Source of the DNA: Nemertoderma westbladi | Taxonomy: Eukaryota; Xenacoelomorpha; Nemertodermatida; Nemertodermatidae | Direction of reading: 5' to 3' | Length of the DNA: 33,568 bases | NCBI GenBank assembly: GCA_032718475.1 | Contig: JAUCBJ010004454.1 | Location: forward strand, 1 to 33,568 | Shown: positions 1 through 12,845 of the stretch, piece by piece | Layout: every line of letters begins with the position of its first letter | Numbering within the stretch: the first letter of the stretch is position 1 | The notes under the pieces: model-generated | What the model was told of the DNA's origin: nothing | Databases searched by the model: none | What the model saw: the letters and a program-made list of their open reading frames with translations, nothing else | Position numbers and translations under genes: made by a program

Positions 1-3000
1 CTGTAGGTCGATCTCAATATCAAATAGGTCAATCAAGTCTAAATGAATTAAAACACCAGCCATTGTGTGACACGCCCTGTAGGTCGATCTCACTGACTAT
101 CAAATAGGTCAATCAAGTCTAAATGAATTAAAACACCAGCCATTGTGTGACACGCCCTGTAGGTCGATCTCAATATCAAATAGGTCAATCAAGTCTAAAT
201 GAATTAAAACACCAGCCATTGTGTGACACGCCCTGTAGGTCGATCTCACTGACTATCAAATAGGTCAATCAAGTCTAAATGAATTAAAACACCAGCCATT
301 GTGTGACACGCCCTGTAGGTCGATCTCAATATCAAATAGGTCAATCAAGTCTAAATGAATTAAAACACCAGCCATTGTGTGACACGCCCTGTAGGTCGAT
401 CTCACTGACTATCAAATAGGTCAATCAAGTCTAAATGAATTAAAACACCAGTCATTGTGTGACACGCCCTGTAGGTCGATCTCACTGACTATCAAATAGG
501 TCAATCAAGTCTAAATGAATTAAAACACCAGTCATTGTGTGACACGCCCTGTAGGTCGATCTCAATATCAAATAGGTCAATCAAGTCTAAATGAATTAAA
601 ACACCAGTCATTGTGTGACACGCCCTGTAGGTCGATCTCAATATCAAATAGGTCAATCAAGTCTAAATGAATTAAAACACCAGTCATTGTGTGACACGCC
701 CTGTAGGTCGATCTCAATATCAAATAGGTCAATCAAGTCTAAATGAATTAAAACACCAGTCATTGTGTGACACGCCCTGTAGGTCGATCTCACTGACTAT
801 CAAATAGGTCAATCAAGTCTAAATGAATTAAAACACCAGTCATTGTGTGACACGCCCTGTAGGTCGATCTCAATATCAAATAGGTCAATCAAGTCTAAAT
901 GAATTAAAACACCAGTCATTGTGTGACACGCCCTGTAGGTCGATCTCACACTATCAAATAGGTCAATCAAGTCTAAATGAATTAAAACACCAGTCATTGT
1001 GTGACACGCCCTGTAGGTCGATCTCAATATCAAATAGGTCAATCAAGTCTAAATGAATTAAAACACCAGTCATTGTGTGACACGCCCTGTAGGTCGATCT
1101 CAATATCAAATAGGTCAATCAAGTCTAAATGAATTAAAACACCAGCCATTGTGTGACACGCCCTGTAGGTCGATCTCAATATCAAATAGGTCAATCAAGT
1201 CTAAATGAATTAAAACACCAGTCATTGTGTGACACGCCCTGTAGGTCGATCTCACACTATCAAATAGGTCAATCAAGTCTAAATGAATTAAAACACCAGT
1301 CATTGTGTGACACGCCCTGTAGGTCGATCTCAATATCAAATAGGTCAATCAAGTCTAAATGAATTAAAACACCAGCCATTGTGTGACACGCCCTGTAGGT
1401 CGATCTCAATATCAAATAGGTCAATCAAGTCTAAATGAATTAAAACACCAGTCATTGTGTGACACGCCCTGTAGGTCGATCTCAATATCAAATAGGTCAA
1501 TCAAGTCTAAATGAATTAAAACACCAGCCATTGTGTGACACGCCCTGTAGGTCGATCTCAATATCAAATAGGTCAATCAAGTCTAAATGAATTAAAACAC
1601 CAGTCATTGTGTGACACGCCCTGTAGGTCGATCTCAATATCAAATAGGTCAATCAAGTCTAAATGAATTAAAACACCAGTCATTGTGTGACACGCCCTGT
1701 AGGTCGATCTCAATATCAAATAGGTCAATCAAGTCTAAATGAATTAAAACACCAGTCATTGTGTGACACGCCCTGTAGGTCGATCTCAATATCAAATAGG
1801 TCAATCAAGTCTAAATGAATTAAAACACCAGTCATTGTGTGACACGCCCTGTAGGTCGATCTCAATATCAAATAGGTCAATCAAGTCTAAATGAATTAAA
1901 ACACCAGCCATTGTGTGACACGCCCTGTAGGTCGATCTCAACTATCAAATAGGTCAATCAAGTCTAAATGAATTAAAACACCAGTCATTGTGTGACACGC
2001 CCTGTAGGTCGATCTCAATATCAAATAGGTCAATCAAGTCTAAATGAATTAAAACACCAGCCATTGTGTGACACGCCCTGTAGGTCGATCTCAATATCAA
2101 ATAGGTCAATCAAGTCTAAATGAATTAAAACACCAGTCATTGTGTGACACGCCCTGTAGGTCGATCTCAATATCAAATAGGTCAATCAAGTCTAAATGAA
2201 TTAAAACACCAGCCATTGTGTGACACGCCCTGTAGGTCGATCTCAATATCAAATAGGTCAATCAAGTCTAAATGAATTAAAACACCAGTCATTGTGTGAC
2301 ACGCCCTGTAGGTCGATCTCAATATCAAATAGGTCAATCAAGTCTAAATGAATTAAAACACCAGCCATTGTGTGACACGCCCTGTAGGTCGATCTCAATA
2401 TCAAATAGGTCAATCAAGTCTAAATGAATTAAAACACCAGTCATTGTGTGACACGCCCTGTAGGTCGATCTCAATATCAAATAGGTCAATCAAGTCTAAA
2501 TGAATTAAAACACCAGTCATTGTGTGACACGCCCTGTAGGTCGATCTCAATATCAAATAGGTCAATCAAGTCTAAATGAATTAAAACACCAGCCATTGTG
2601 TGACACGCCCTGTAGGTCGATCTCACTGACTATCAAATAGGTCAATCAAGTCTAAATGAATTAAAACACCAGTCATTGTGTGACACGCCCTGTAGGTCGA
2701 TCTCAATATCAAATAGGTCAATCAAGTCTAAATGAATTAAAACACCAGCCATTGTGTGACACGCCCTGTAGGTCGATCTCAATATCAAATAGGTCAATCA
2801 AGTCTAAATGAATTAAAACACCAGTCATTGTGTGACACGCCCTGTAGGTCGATCTCAATATCAAATAGGTCAATCAAGTCTAAATGAATTAAAACACCAG
2901 TCATTGTGTGACACGCCCTGTAGGTCGATCTCAATATCAAATAGGTCAATCAAGTCTAAATGAATTAAAACACCAGCATTGTGTGACACGCCCTGTAGGT

Positions 3001-6000
3001 CGATCTCAATATCAAATAGGTCAATCAAGTCTAAATGAATTAAAACACCAGCCATTGTGTGACACGCCCTGTAGGTCGATCTCACTGACTATCAAATAGG
3101 TCAATCAAGTCTAAATGAATTAAAACACCAGTCATTGTGTGACACGCCCTGTAGGTCGATCTCAATATCAAATAGGTCAATCAAGTCTAAATGAATTAAA
3201 ACACCAGCCATTGTGTGACACGCCCTGTAGGTCGATCTCACTGACTATCAAATAGGTCAATCAAGTCTAAATGAATTAAAACACCAGCCATTGTGTGACA
3301 CGCCCTGTAGGTCGATCTCACTGACTATCAAATAGGTCAATCAAGTCTAAATGAATTAAAACACCAGTCATTGTGTGACACGCCCTGTAGGTCGATCTCA
3401 CTGACTATCAAATAGGTCAATCAAGTCTAAATGAATTAAAACACCAGCCATTGTGTGACACGCCCTGTAGGTCGATCTCACTGACTATCAAATAGGTCAA
3501 TCAAGTCTAAATGAATTAAAACACCAGCCATTGTGTGACACGCCCTGTAGGTCGATCTCACTGACTATCAAATAGGTCAATCAAGTCTAAATGAATTAAA
3601 ACACCAGCCATTGTGTGACACGCCCTGTAGGTCGATCTCACTGACTATCAAATAGGTCAATCAAGTCTAAATGAATTAAAACACCAGCCATTGTGTGACA
3701 CGCCCTGTAGGTCGATCTCACTGACTATCAAATAGGTCAATCAAGTCTAAATGAATTAAAACACCAGTCATTGTGTGACACGCCCTGTAGGTCGATCTCA
3801 CTGACTATCAAATAGGTCAATCAAGTCTAAATGAATTAAAACACCAGTCATTGTGTGACACGCCCTGTAGGTCGATCTCACTGACTATCAAATAGGTCAA
3901 TCAAGTCTAAATGAATTAAAACACCAGCCATTGTGTGACACGCCCTGTAGGTCGATCTCACTGACTATCAAATAGGTCAATCAAGTCTAAATGAATTAAA
4001 ACACCAGCCATTGTGTGACACGCCCTGTAGGTCGATCTCACTGACTATCAAATAGGTCAATCAAGTCTAAATGAATTAAAACACCAGCCATTGTGTGACA
4101 CGCCCTGTAGGTCGATCTCACTGACTATCAAATAGGTCAATCAAGTCTAAATGAATTAAAACACCAGCCATTGTGTGACACGCCCTGTAGGTCGATCTCA
4201 CTGACTATCAAATAGGTCAATCAAGTCTAAATGAATTAAAACACCAGCCATTGTGTGACACGCCCTGTAGGTCGATCTCACTGACTATCAAATAGGTCAA
4301 TCAAGTCTAAATGAATTAAAACACCAGTCATTGTGTGACACGCCCTGTAGGTCGATCTCACTGACTATCAAATAGGTCAATCAAGTCTAAATGAATTAAA
4401 ACACCAGCCATTGTGTGACACGCCCTGTAGGTCGATCTCACTGACTATCAAATAGGTCAATCAAGTCTAAATGAATTAAAACACCAGTCATTGTGTGACA
4501 CGCCCTGTAGGTCGATCTCACTGACTATCAAATAGGTCAATCAAGTCTAAATGAATTAAAACACCAGTCATTGTGTGACACGCCCTGTAGGTCGATCTCA
4601 CTGACTATCAAATAGGTCAATCAAGTCTAAATGAATTAAAACACCAGCCATTGTGTGACACGCCCTGTAGGTCGATCTCAATATCAAATAGGTCAATCAA
4701 GTCTAAATGAATTAAAACACCAGTCATTGTGTGACACGCCCTGTAGGTCGATCTCACTGACTATCAAATAGGTCAATCAAGTCTAAATGAATTAAAACAC
4801 CAGTCATTGTGTGACACGCCCTGTAGGTCGATCTCAATATCAAATAGGTCAATCAAGTCTAAATGAATTAAAACACCAGCCATTGTGTGACACGCCCTGT
4901 AGGTCGATCTCAATATCAAATAGGTCAATCAAGTCTAAATGAATTAAAACACCAGCCATTGTGTGACACGCCCTGTAGGTCGATCTCACTGACTATCAAA
5001 TAGGTCAATCAAGTCTAAATGAATTAAAACACCAGTCATTGTGTGACACGCCCTGTAGGTCGATCTCACTGACTATCAAATAGGTCAATCAAGTCTAAAT
5101 GAATTAAAACACCAGTCATTGTGTGACACGCCCTGTAGGTCGATCTCAATATCAAATAGGTCAATCAAGTCTAAATGAATTAAAACACCAGTCATTGTGT
5201 GACACGCCCTGTAGGTCGATCTCAATATCAAATAGGTCAATCAAGTCTAAATGAATTAAAACACCAGTCATTGTGTGACACGCCCTGTAGGTCGATCTCA
5301 CATATCAAATAGGTCAATCAAGTCTAAATGAATTAAAACACCAGTCATTGTGTGACACGCCCTGTAGGTCGATCTCAATATCAAATAGGTCAATCAAGTC
5401 TAAATGAATTAAAACACCAGCCATTGTGTGACACGCCCTGTAGGTCGATCTCACTGACTATCAAATAGGTCAATCAAGTCTAAATGAATTAAAACACCAG
5501 CCATTGTGTGACACGCCCTGTAGGTCGATCTCAATATCAAATAGGTCAATCAAGTCTAAATGAATTAAAACACCAGCCATTGTGTGACACGCCCTGTAGG
5601 TCGATCTCAATATCAAATAGGTCAATCAAGTCTAAATGAATTAAAACACCAGCCATTGTGTGACACGCCCTGTAGGTCGATCTCAATATCAAATAGGTCA
5701 ATCAAGTCTAAATGAATTAAAACACCAGTCATTGTGTGACACGCCCTGTAGGTCGATCTCAATATCAAATAGGTCAATCAAGTCTAAATGAATTAAAACA
5801 CCAGTCATTGTGTGACACGCCCTGTAGGTCGATCTCAATATCAAATAGGTCAATCAAGTCTAAATGAATTAAAACACCAGCCATTGTGTGACACGCCCTG
5901 TAGGTCGATCTCACTGACTATCAAATAGGTCAATCAAGTCTAAATGAATTAAAACACCAGCCATTGTGTGACACGCCCTGTAGGTCGATCTCAATATCAA

Positions 6001-9000
6001 ATAGGTCAATCAAGTCTAAATGAATTAAAACACCAGCCATTGTGTGACACGCCCTGTAGGTCGATCTCAATATCAAATAGGTCAATCAAGTCTAAATGAA
6101 TTAAAACACCAGTCATTGTGTGACACGCCCTGTAGGTCGATCTCAATATCAAATAGGTCAATCAAGTCTAAATGAATTAAAACACCAGCCATTGTGTGAC
6201 ACGCCCTGTAGGTCGATCTCAATATCAAATAGGTCAATCAAGTCTAAATGAATTAAAACACCAGTCATTGTGTGACACGCCCTGTAGGTCGATCTCAATA
6301 TCAAATAGGTCAATCAAGTCTAAATGAATTAAAACACCAGCCATTGTGTGACACGCCCTGTAGGTCGATCTCACTGACTATCAAATAGGTCAATCAAGTC
6401 TAAATGAATTAAAACACCAGTCATTGTGTGACACGCCCTGTAGGTCGATCTCAATATCAAATAGGTCAATCAAGTCTAAATGAATTAAAACACCAGCCAT
6501 TGTGTGACACGCCCTGTAGGTCGATCTCACACTATCAAATAGGTCAATCAAGTCTAAATGAATTAAAACACCAGCCATTGTGTGACACGCCCTGTAGGTC
6601 GATCTCAATATCAAATAGGTCAATCAAGTCTAAATGAATTAAAACACCAGTCATTGTGTGACACGCCCTGTAGGTCGATCTCAATATCAAATAGGTCAAT
6701 CAAGTCTAAATGAATTAAAACACCAGCCATTGTGTGACACGCCCTGTAGGTCGATCTCACTGACTATCAAATAGGTCAATCAAGTCTAAATGAATTAAAA
6801 CACCAGCCATTGTGTGACACGCCCTGTAGGTCGATCTCAATATCAAATAGGTCAATCAAGTCTAAATGAATTAAAACACCAGTCATTGTGTGACACGCCC
6901 TGTAGGTCGATCTCAATATCAAATAGGTCAATCAAGTCTAAATGAATTAAAACACCAGCCATTGTGTGACACGCCCTGTAGGTCGATCTCACTGACTATC
7001 AAATAGGTCAATCAAGTCTAAATGAATTAAAACACCAGTCATTGTGTGACACGCCCTGTAGGTCGATCTCACACTATCAAATAGGTCAATCAAGTCTAAA
7101 TGAATTAAAACACCAGCCATTGTGTGACACGCCCTGTAGGTCGATCTCACTGACTATCAAATAGGTCAATCAAGTCTAAATGAATTAAAACACCAGTCAT
7201 TGTGTGACACGCCCTGTAGGTCGATCTCAATATCAAATAGGTCAATCAAGTCTAAATGAATTAAAACACCAGCCATTGTGTGACACGCCCTGTAGGTCGA
7301 TCTCAATATCAAATAGGTCAATCAAGTCTAAATGAATTAAAACACCAGTCATTGTGTGACACGCCCTGTAGGTCGATCTCAATATCAAATAGGTCAATCA
7401 AGTCTAAATGAATTAAAACACCAGCCATTGTGTGACACGCCCTGTAGGTCGATCTCACTGACTATCAAATAGGTCAATCAAGTCTAAATGAATTAAAACA
7501 CCAGTCATTGTGTGACACGCCCTGTAGGTCGATCTCAATATCAAATAGGTCAATCAAGTCTAAATGAATTAAAACACCAGCCATTGTGTGACACGCCCTG
7601 TAGGTCGATCTCACTGACTATCAAATAGGTCAATCAAGTCTAAATGAATTAAAACACCAGCCATTGTGTGACACGCCCTGTAGGTCGATCTCAATATCAA
7701 ATAGGTCAATCAAGTCTAAATGAATTAAAACACCAGTCATTGTGTGACACGCCCTGTAGGTCGATCTCAATATCAAATAGGTCAATCAAGTCTAAATGAA
7801 TTAAAACACCAGCCATTGTGTGACACGCCCTGTAGGTCGATCTCAATATCAAATAGGTCAATCAAGTCTAAATGAATTAAAACACCAGTCATTGTGTGAC
7901 ACGCCCTGTAGGTCGATCTCAATATCAAATAGGTCAATCAAGTCTAAATGAATTAAAACACCAGTCATTGTGTGACACGCCCTGTAGGTCGATCTCAATA
8001 TCAAATAGGTCAATCAAGTCTAAATGAATTAAAACACCAGCCATTGTGTGACACGCCCTGTAGGTCGATCTCAATATCAAATAGGTCAATCAAGTCTAAA
8101 TGAATTAAAACACCAGTCATTGTGTGACACGCCCTGTAGGTCGATCTCAATATCAAATAGGTCAATCAAGTCTAAATGAATTAAAACACCAGCCATTGTG
8201 TGACACGCCCTGTAGGTCGATCTCAATATCAAATAGGTCAATCAAGTCTAAATGAATTAAAACACCAGTCATTGTGTGACACGCCCTGTAGGTCGATCTC
8301 AATATCAAATAGGTCAATCAAGTCTAAATGAATTAAAACACCAGCCATTGTGTGACACGCCCTGTAGGTCGATCTCAATATCAAATAGGTCAATCAAGTC
8401 TAAATGAATTAAAACACCAGTCATTGTGTGACACGCCCTGTAGGTCGATCTCAATATCAAATAGGTCAATCAAGTCTAAATGAATTAAAACACCAGTCAT
8501 TGTGTGACACGCCCTGTAGGTCGATCTCAATATCAAATAGGTCAATCAAGTCTAAATGAATTAAAACACCAGTCATTGTGTGACACGCCCTGTAGGTCGA
8601 TCTCAATATCAAATAGGTCAATCAAGTCTAAATGAATTAAAACACCAGCCATTGTGTGACACGCCCTGTAGGTCGATCTCAATATCAAATAGGTCAATCA
8701 AGTCTAAATGAATTAAAACACCAGTCATTGTGTGACACGCCCTGTAGGTCGATCTCAATATCAAATAGGTCAATCAAGTCTAAATGAATTAAAACACCAG
8801 TCATTGTGTGACACGCCCTGTAGGTCGATCTCAATATCAAATAGGTCAATCAAGTCTAAATGAATTAAAACACCAGTCATTGTGTGACACGCCCTGTAGG
8901 TCGATCTCAATATCAAATAGGTCAATCAAGTCTAAATGAATTAAAACACCAGCCATTGTGTGACACGCCCTGTAGGTCGATCTCAATATCAAATAGGTCA

Positions 9001-11055
9001 ATCAAGTCTAAATGAATTAAAACACCAGTCATTGTGTGACACGCCCTGTAGGTCGATCTCAATATCAAATAGGTCAATCAAGTCTAAATGAATTAAAACA
9101 CCAGTCATTGTGTGACACGCCCTGTAGGTCGATCTCACTGACTATCAAATAGGTCAATCAAGTCTAAATGAATTAAAACACCAGTCATTGTGTGACACGC
9201 CCTGTAGGTCGATCTCAATATCAAATAGGTCAATCAAGTCTAAATGAATTAAAACACCAGTCATTGTGTGACACGCCCTGTAGGTCGATCTCAATATCAA
9301 ATAGGTCAATCAAGTCTAAATGAATTAAAACACCAGTCATTGTGTGACACGCCCTGTAGGTCGATCTCAATATCAAATAGGTCAATCAAGTCTAAATGAA
9401 TTAAAACACCAGTCATTGTGTGACACGCCCTGTAGGTCGATCTCAATATCAAATAGGTCAATCAAGTCTAAATGAATTAAAACACCAGTCATTGTGTGAC
9501 ACGCCCTGTAGGTCGATCTCAATATCAAATAGGTCAATCAAGTCTAAATGAATTAAAACACCAGCCATTGTGTGACACGCCCTGTAGGTCGATCTCAATA
9601 TCAAATAGGTCAATCAAGTCTAAATGAATTAAAACACCAGTCATTGTGTGACACGCCCTGTAGGTCGATCTCAATATCAAATAGGTCAATCAAGTCTAAA
9701 TGAATTAAAACACCAGCCATTGTGTGACACGCCCTGTAGGTCGATCTCAATATCAAATAGGTCAATCAAGTCTAAATGAATTAAAACACCAGTCATTGTG
9801 TGACACGCCCTGTAGGTCGATCTCAATATCAAATAGGTCAATCAAGTCTAAATGAATTAAAACACCAGCCATTGTGTGACACGCCCTGTAGGTCGATCTC
9901 AATATCAAATAGGTCAATCAAGTCTAAATGAATTAAAACACCAGTCATTGTGTGACACGCCCTGTAGGTCGATCTCACTGACTATCAAATAGGTCAATCA
10001 AGTCTAAATGAATTAAAACACCAGCCATTGTGTGACACGCCCTGTAGGTCGATCTCAATATCAAATAGGTCAATCAAGTCTAAATGAATTAAAACACCAG
10101 TCATTGTGTGACACGCCCTGTAGGTCGATCTCAATATCAAATAGGTCAATCAAGTCTAAATGAATTAAAACACCAGCCATTGTGTGACACGCCCTGTAGG
10201 TCGATCTCACTGACTATCAAATAGGTCAATCAAGTCTAAATGAATTAAAACACCAGTCATTGTGTGACACGCCCTGTAGGTCGATCTCAATATCAAATAG
10301 GTCAATCAAGTCTAAATGAATTAAAACACCAGTCATTGTGTGACACGCCATGTAGGTCGATCTCAATATCAAATAGGTCAATCAAGTCTAAATGAATTAA
10401 AACACCAGTCATTGTGTGACACGCCCTGTAGGTCGATCTCAATATCAAATAGGTCAATCAAGTCTAAATGAATTAAAACACCAGTCATTGTGTGACACGC
10501 CCTGTAGGTCGATCTCACTGACTATCAAATAGGTCAATCAAGTCTAAATGAATTAAAACACCAGTCATTGTGTGACACGCCCTGTAGGTCGATCTCAATA
10601 TCAAATAGGTCAATCAAGTCTAAATGAATTAAAACACCAGTCATTGTGTGACACGCCCTGTAGGTCGATCTCAATATCAAATAGGTCAATCAAGTCTAAA
10701 TGAATTAAAACACCAGCCATTGTGTGACACGCCCTGTAGGTCGATCTCACTGACTATCAAATAGGTCAATCAAGTCTAAATGAATTAAAACACCAGTCAT
10801 TGTGTGACACGCCCTGTAGGTCGATCTCAATATCAAATAGGTCAATCAAGTCTAAATGAATTAAAACACCAGTCATTGTGTGACACGCCCTGTAGGTCGA
10901 TCTCAATATCAAATAGGTCAATCAAGTCTAAATGAATTAAAACACCAGCCATTGTGTGACACGCCCTGTAGGTCGATCTCAATATCAAATAGGTCAATCA
11001 AGTCTAAATGAATTAAAACACCAGCCATTGTGTGACACGCCCTGTAGGTCGATCT
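1..11055. repeat. Satellite array, 76/80-bp monomers
   Basis: About 143 head-to-tail monomers fill this stretch and continue past the left edge. Each monomer begins CTGTAGGTCGATCTCA and ends CATTGTGTGACACGCC. Two main lengths exist, 76 bp (CTCAATATC) and 80 bp (CTCACTGACTATC), with rarer 77- and 78-bp forms. All common length differences fall at one hinge between GATCTCA and TATCAAAT. Apart from that and a C/T difference at CCAG(C/T)CATTG, copies are almost identical; rare exceptions are a 1-bp deletion near 2977 and CGCCATGTAGG near 10348. The near-identity implies recent homogenisation. The right edge decays (GATCTACCAAATAG) into unique sequence at about 11055. No gene is plausible inside, because 76 and 80 are not multiples of 3 and the short open frames shift from copy to copy. 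Confidence 0.98.
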
Positions 11056-11135
11056 ACCAAATAGAATCTATTTACAACGAGGAACTAAGGAAGTTTAAAG
11101 TAAATCGATTTATACAATAAAATCAGTTATAAACA

Positions 11136-11353
11136 AATATAACCATAGCAACACAATCGACCCCCCCCCCCCCCCCCCCCCGGTAACCATAGCAACTCAG
11201 TCGACCCCTCCCCGGTAACCATAGCAACTCAGTCGACCACCCCCCCCAGGAACCATAGCAACTCAGTCGACCCCCCCCCCCCCCCCCCCCAGTAACCATA
11301 GCAACTCAGTCGACCCCCCCCCCCAGTAACCATAGCAACTCAGTCGACCCCGT
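11136..11353. repeat. C-tract minisatellite, about 6 copies
   Basis: Six copies of a unit reading roughly GTAACCATAGCAACTCAGTCGA followed by a C-run of variable length. The longest runs are 21 C (11161-11181) and 20 C (11271-11290). The last copy runs straight into the coding end of the RNF41-like gene: its CTCAGTCGACCCC is, on the minus strand, the final codons plus the TGA stop. The first copy is diverged (ATAACCATAGCAACACAATCGA). On the minus strand, which is the RNF41 sense strand, the runs are G-tracts. The stretch 11056-11135 between satellite and minisatellite is AT-rich with nothing recognisable. Confidence 0.93.
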
Positions 11354-12599
11354 GTGCAAATATAAAGACCATCCCGGGAGTGGTGATTAACTCGTCCGGT
11401 ACGTGTTGGTTCTCACAGGCCATTATAATGACAGCCTGTTTGTTTAGCAGCCGACGACTCACGTACTCGTCGTAAACCCGTCGGTTCAGCTGTCGGGTCT
11501 CCAACGAGCTCAGCCCGGGGGGCCAGTTGCGCTCGTGAGCCCGCTCCATGAGGGGATGGAGGATGGAGGCGGGACAGGCCGTGTCCACGAGAGCGCGTCG
11601 GATGATGGCCTGGAGGGTGGGGTCCGGGGTGCTGATCATCCCGCCCCAGCGGGAGACCCGGGCGTGAGGGAGCGACTGGGTCCATCGGACCACCTCGTTC
11701 TCCGCCATCTCCGCCTCGATGGCCTGCGCGTTTGGGTTGCTAGTGTGCACCGCTCGCATAAACCCCTTGAGTATGTCTAACTGCCGCTGCATAGCCTGCC
11801 AACCGTCTCGTTGATTGTTTACTTTATTCTCTAACGATTTCAGTTTATCGTTCTGTTTATTTATAAGTTTTTTGAGTTCCTTTACGCAGTTGTGGGATGG
11901 CAACTCGTTCTTAGGAATCATAAACTCGCAACCCAACTCGCATTGCACCTCCAGGAACGGGTTGAAGTCGCAGCAATCCGTGTGTCGTTTTAGTCCGTCG
12001 AGATCAACAACCTGTGTAAACAAAAATCGGACTGCATCACATCACATTAATTACTTAAATTTTAAATTGAAAATTCGTAAATCTATAAATTATGAAATTA
12101 ATTAGACCTACAGTAGGATTGATTATGAGCGATTGGCGAACGATAACCATACTTTATTTTTTTATAAATAAATAATTAAATTTTTTAAATTTTGAAAAAC
12201 TCCGGCTCCTGCTCCGGCTCCGGCCAAATTGTCCAACTCCGGCTCCTGCTCCGGCTCCGGCCAAATCCCAACTCCGATCGAGCCCTACTTTATACATACC
12301 GGTACGTACAGGTATAGGCCTACCTGACTGCAACCGTGTTCGTGATAGTCACACCGGATCCTAAGACGTGCCAGCAGGTTCCGCATAAATCTGGGAACGG
12401 GTTTCAACTGAACCTGTGTCAATGTACCACGGTCTACTGGGCAGCTGGTATTCCGAGTTAACCAACTGTTTATACATTCCTCACAGAATGCGTGTTCACA
12501 ACTCGGCGACCATAGCGGGCATTCCAAAACCTGATTGCATATGGGGCACATGAGTTCATCATCTACAGACTCTTCGATTCGGTCTTTCTCAAAGCCCAT
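11340..12599 (-). CDS. RNF41: RNF41/NRDP1-like RING E3 ubiquitin ligase, two coding exons
   Basis: Exon 1 is 12599-12324, a 312-bp intron is 12323-12012 (donor CAG/GTAGGC, acceptor TTTACACAG), and exon 2 is 12011-11340 including TGA. The phase-0 junction joins Gln92 to Val93 and gives 315 residues, close to the vertebrate NRDP1 length of about 317. The RING is C18, C21, C34, H36, C39, C42, C53, D56, the C3HC3D pattern I recall for NRDP1. A SIAH-type zinc region follows (C83, C90, H102, C106, C116, C120, H132, C134) and is split by the intron. Residues about 136-178 look coiled-coil. The C-terminal substrate/USP8-binding domain holds RWGGMISTPD (about 213-222) and MACENQH. NRDP1 ubiquitinates receptor kinases such as ErbB3 and other targets in the cytoplasm. 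The C-terminus is short (FAHGVD then stop), with the stop inside a minisatellite. The start was chosen because MGFEKD aligns with the family N-terminus. A lineage-specific paralogue is possible. Confidence 0.93.
12189..12277. repeat. GC-rich short tandem repeat in the RNF41 intron
   Basis: The intron 12012-12323 is AT-rich except for this patch, where a unit of about 38 bp built from ACTCCGGCTCC, TGCTCCGGCTCC and GGCCAAAT occurs twice. Within each unit CTCCGG recurs at 6-bp steps. It is simple-sequence expansion with no coding sense. It lies between the splice donor and acceptor and does not touch either site. Confidence 0.85.
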
Positions 12600-12845
12600 T
12601 ACTCCCTCATTCGGTCATTAACAACTTTTTATTTGAATTAAGTTTAATATTAATTTATTGGTATAGGATGGAAATACCAGTACTACATTACTAATTGTTT
12701 GAATTAAGTATTAATGAACAGTCACACAGTATGTTATTATTATTATTATATTATTTGGGTGGAGACACCGCTGTGATAAAAGCGTATAAAAAAACTGCAC
12801 ATAATAAAACAGGAGAAAGTTGAACAGTGAATAAAACAAAACGAC
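12600..12845. other. RNF41 upstream flank, nothing recognised
   Basis: AT-rich sequence upstream of the RNF41 start codon, with a short TTA microsatellite near 12733-12755. The promoter or a 5' non-coding exon should lie here or further right, but I see no convincing TATA box, initiator or splice signal. From 12846 a decayed LINE takes over, so the host promoter may be confined to a few hundred bases. Confidence 0.5.

Noticed and set aside
809-3099. Short open frames repeating RSTYRACHTM-like or DTPCRSIS-like peptides
   Set aside because: They are translations of the satellite. Mixed 76- and 80-bp units shift frame, both strands give similar frames, and none has a gene context.
1-11055. CRISPR-like regular repeats
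   Set aside because: There are no unique spacers between repeats; the whole monomer is repeated, and the window is plainly eukaryotic.
11413-11780. Pro/Arg-rich and Gly/His-rich frames overlapping RNF41 exon 2
   Set aside because: Shadow frames in the GC-rich coding exon; the RNF41 frame has clear family motifs.
12285-12323. Extension of the RING exon by GLYLYVPVCIK
   Set aside because: This is read-through past the splice donor at 12323; the spliced product continues the zinc-finger pattern correctly.
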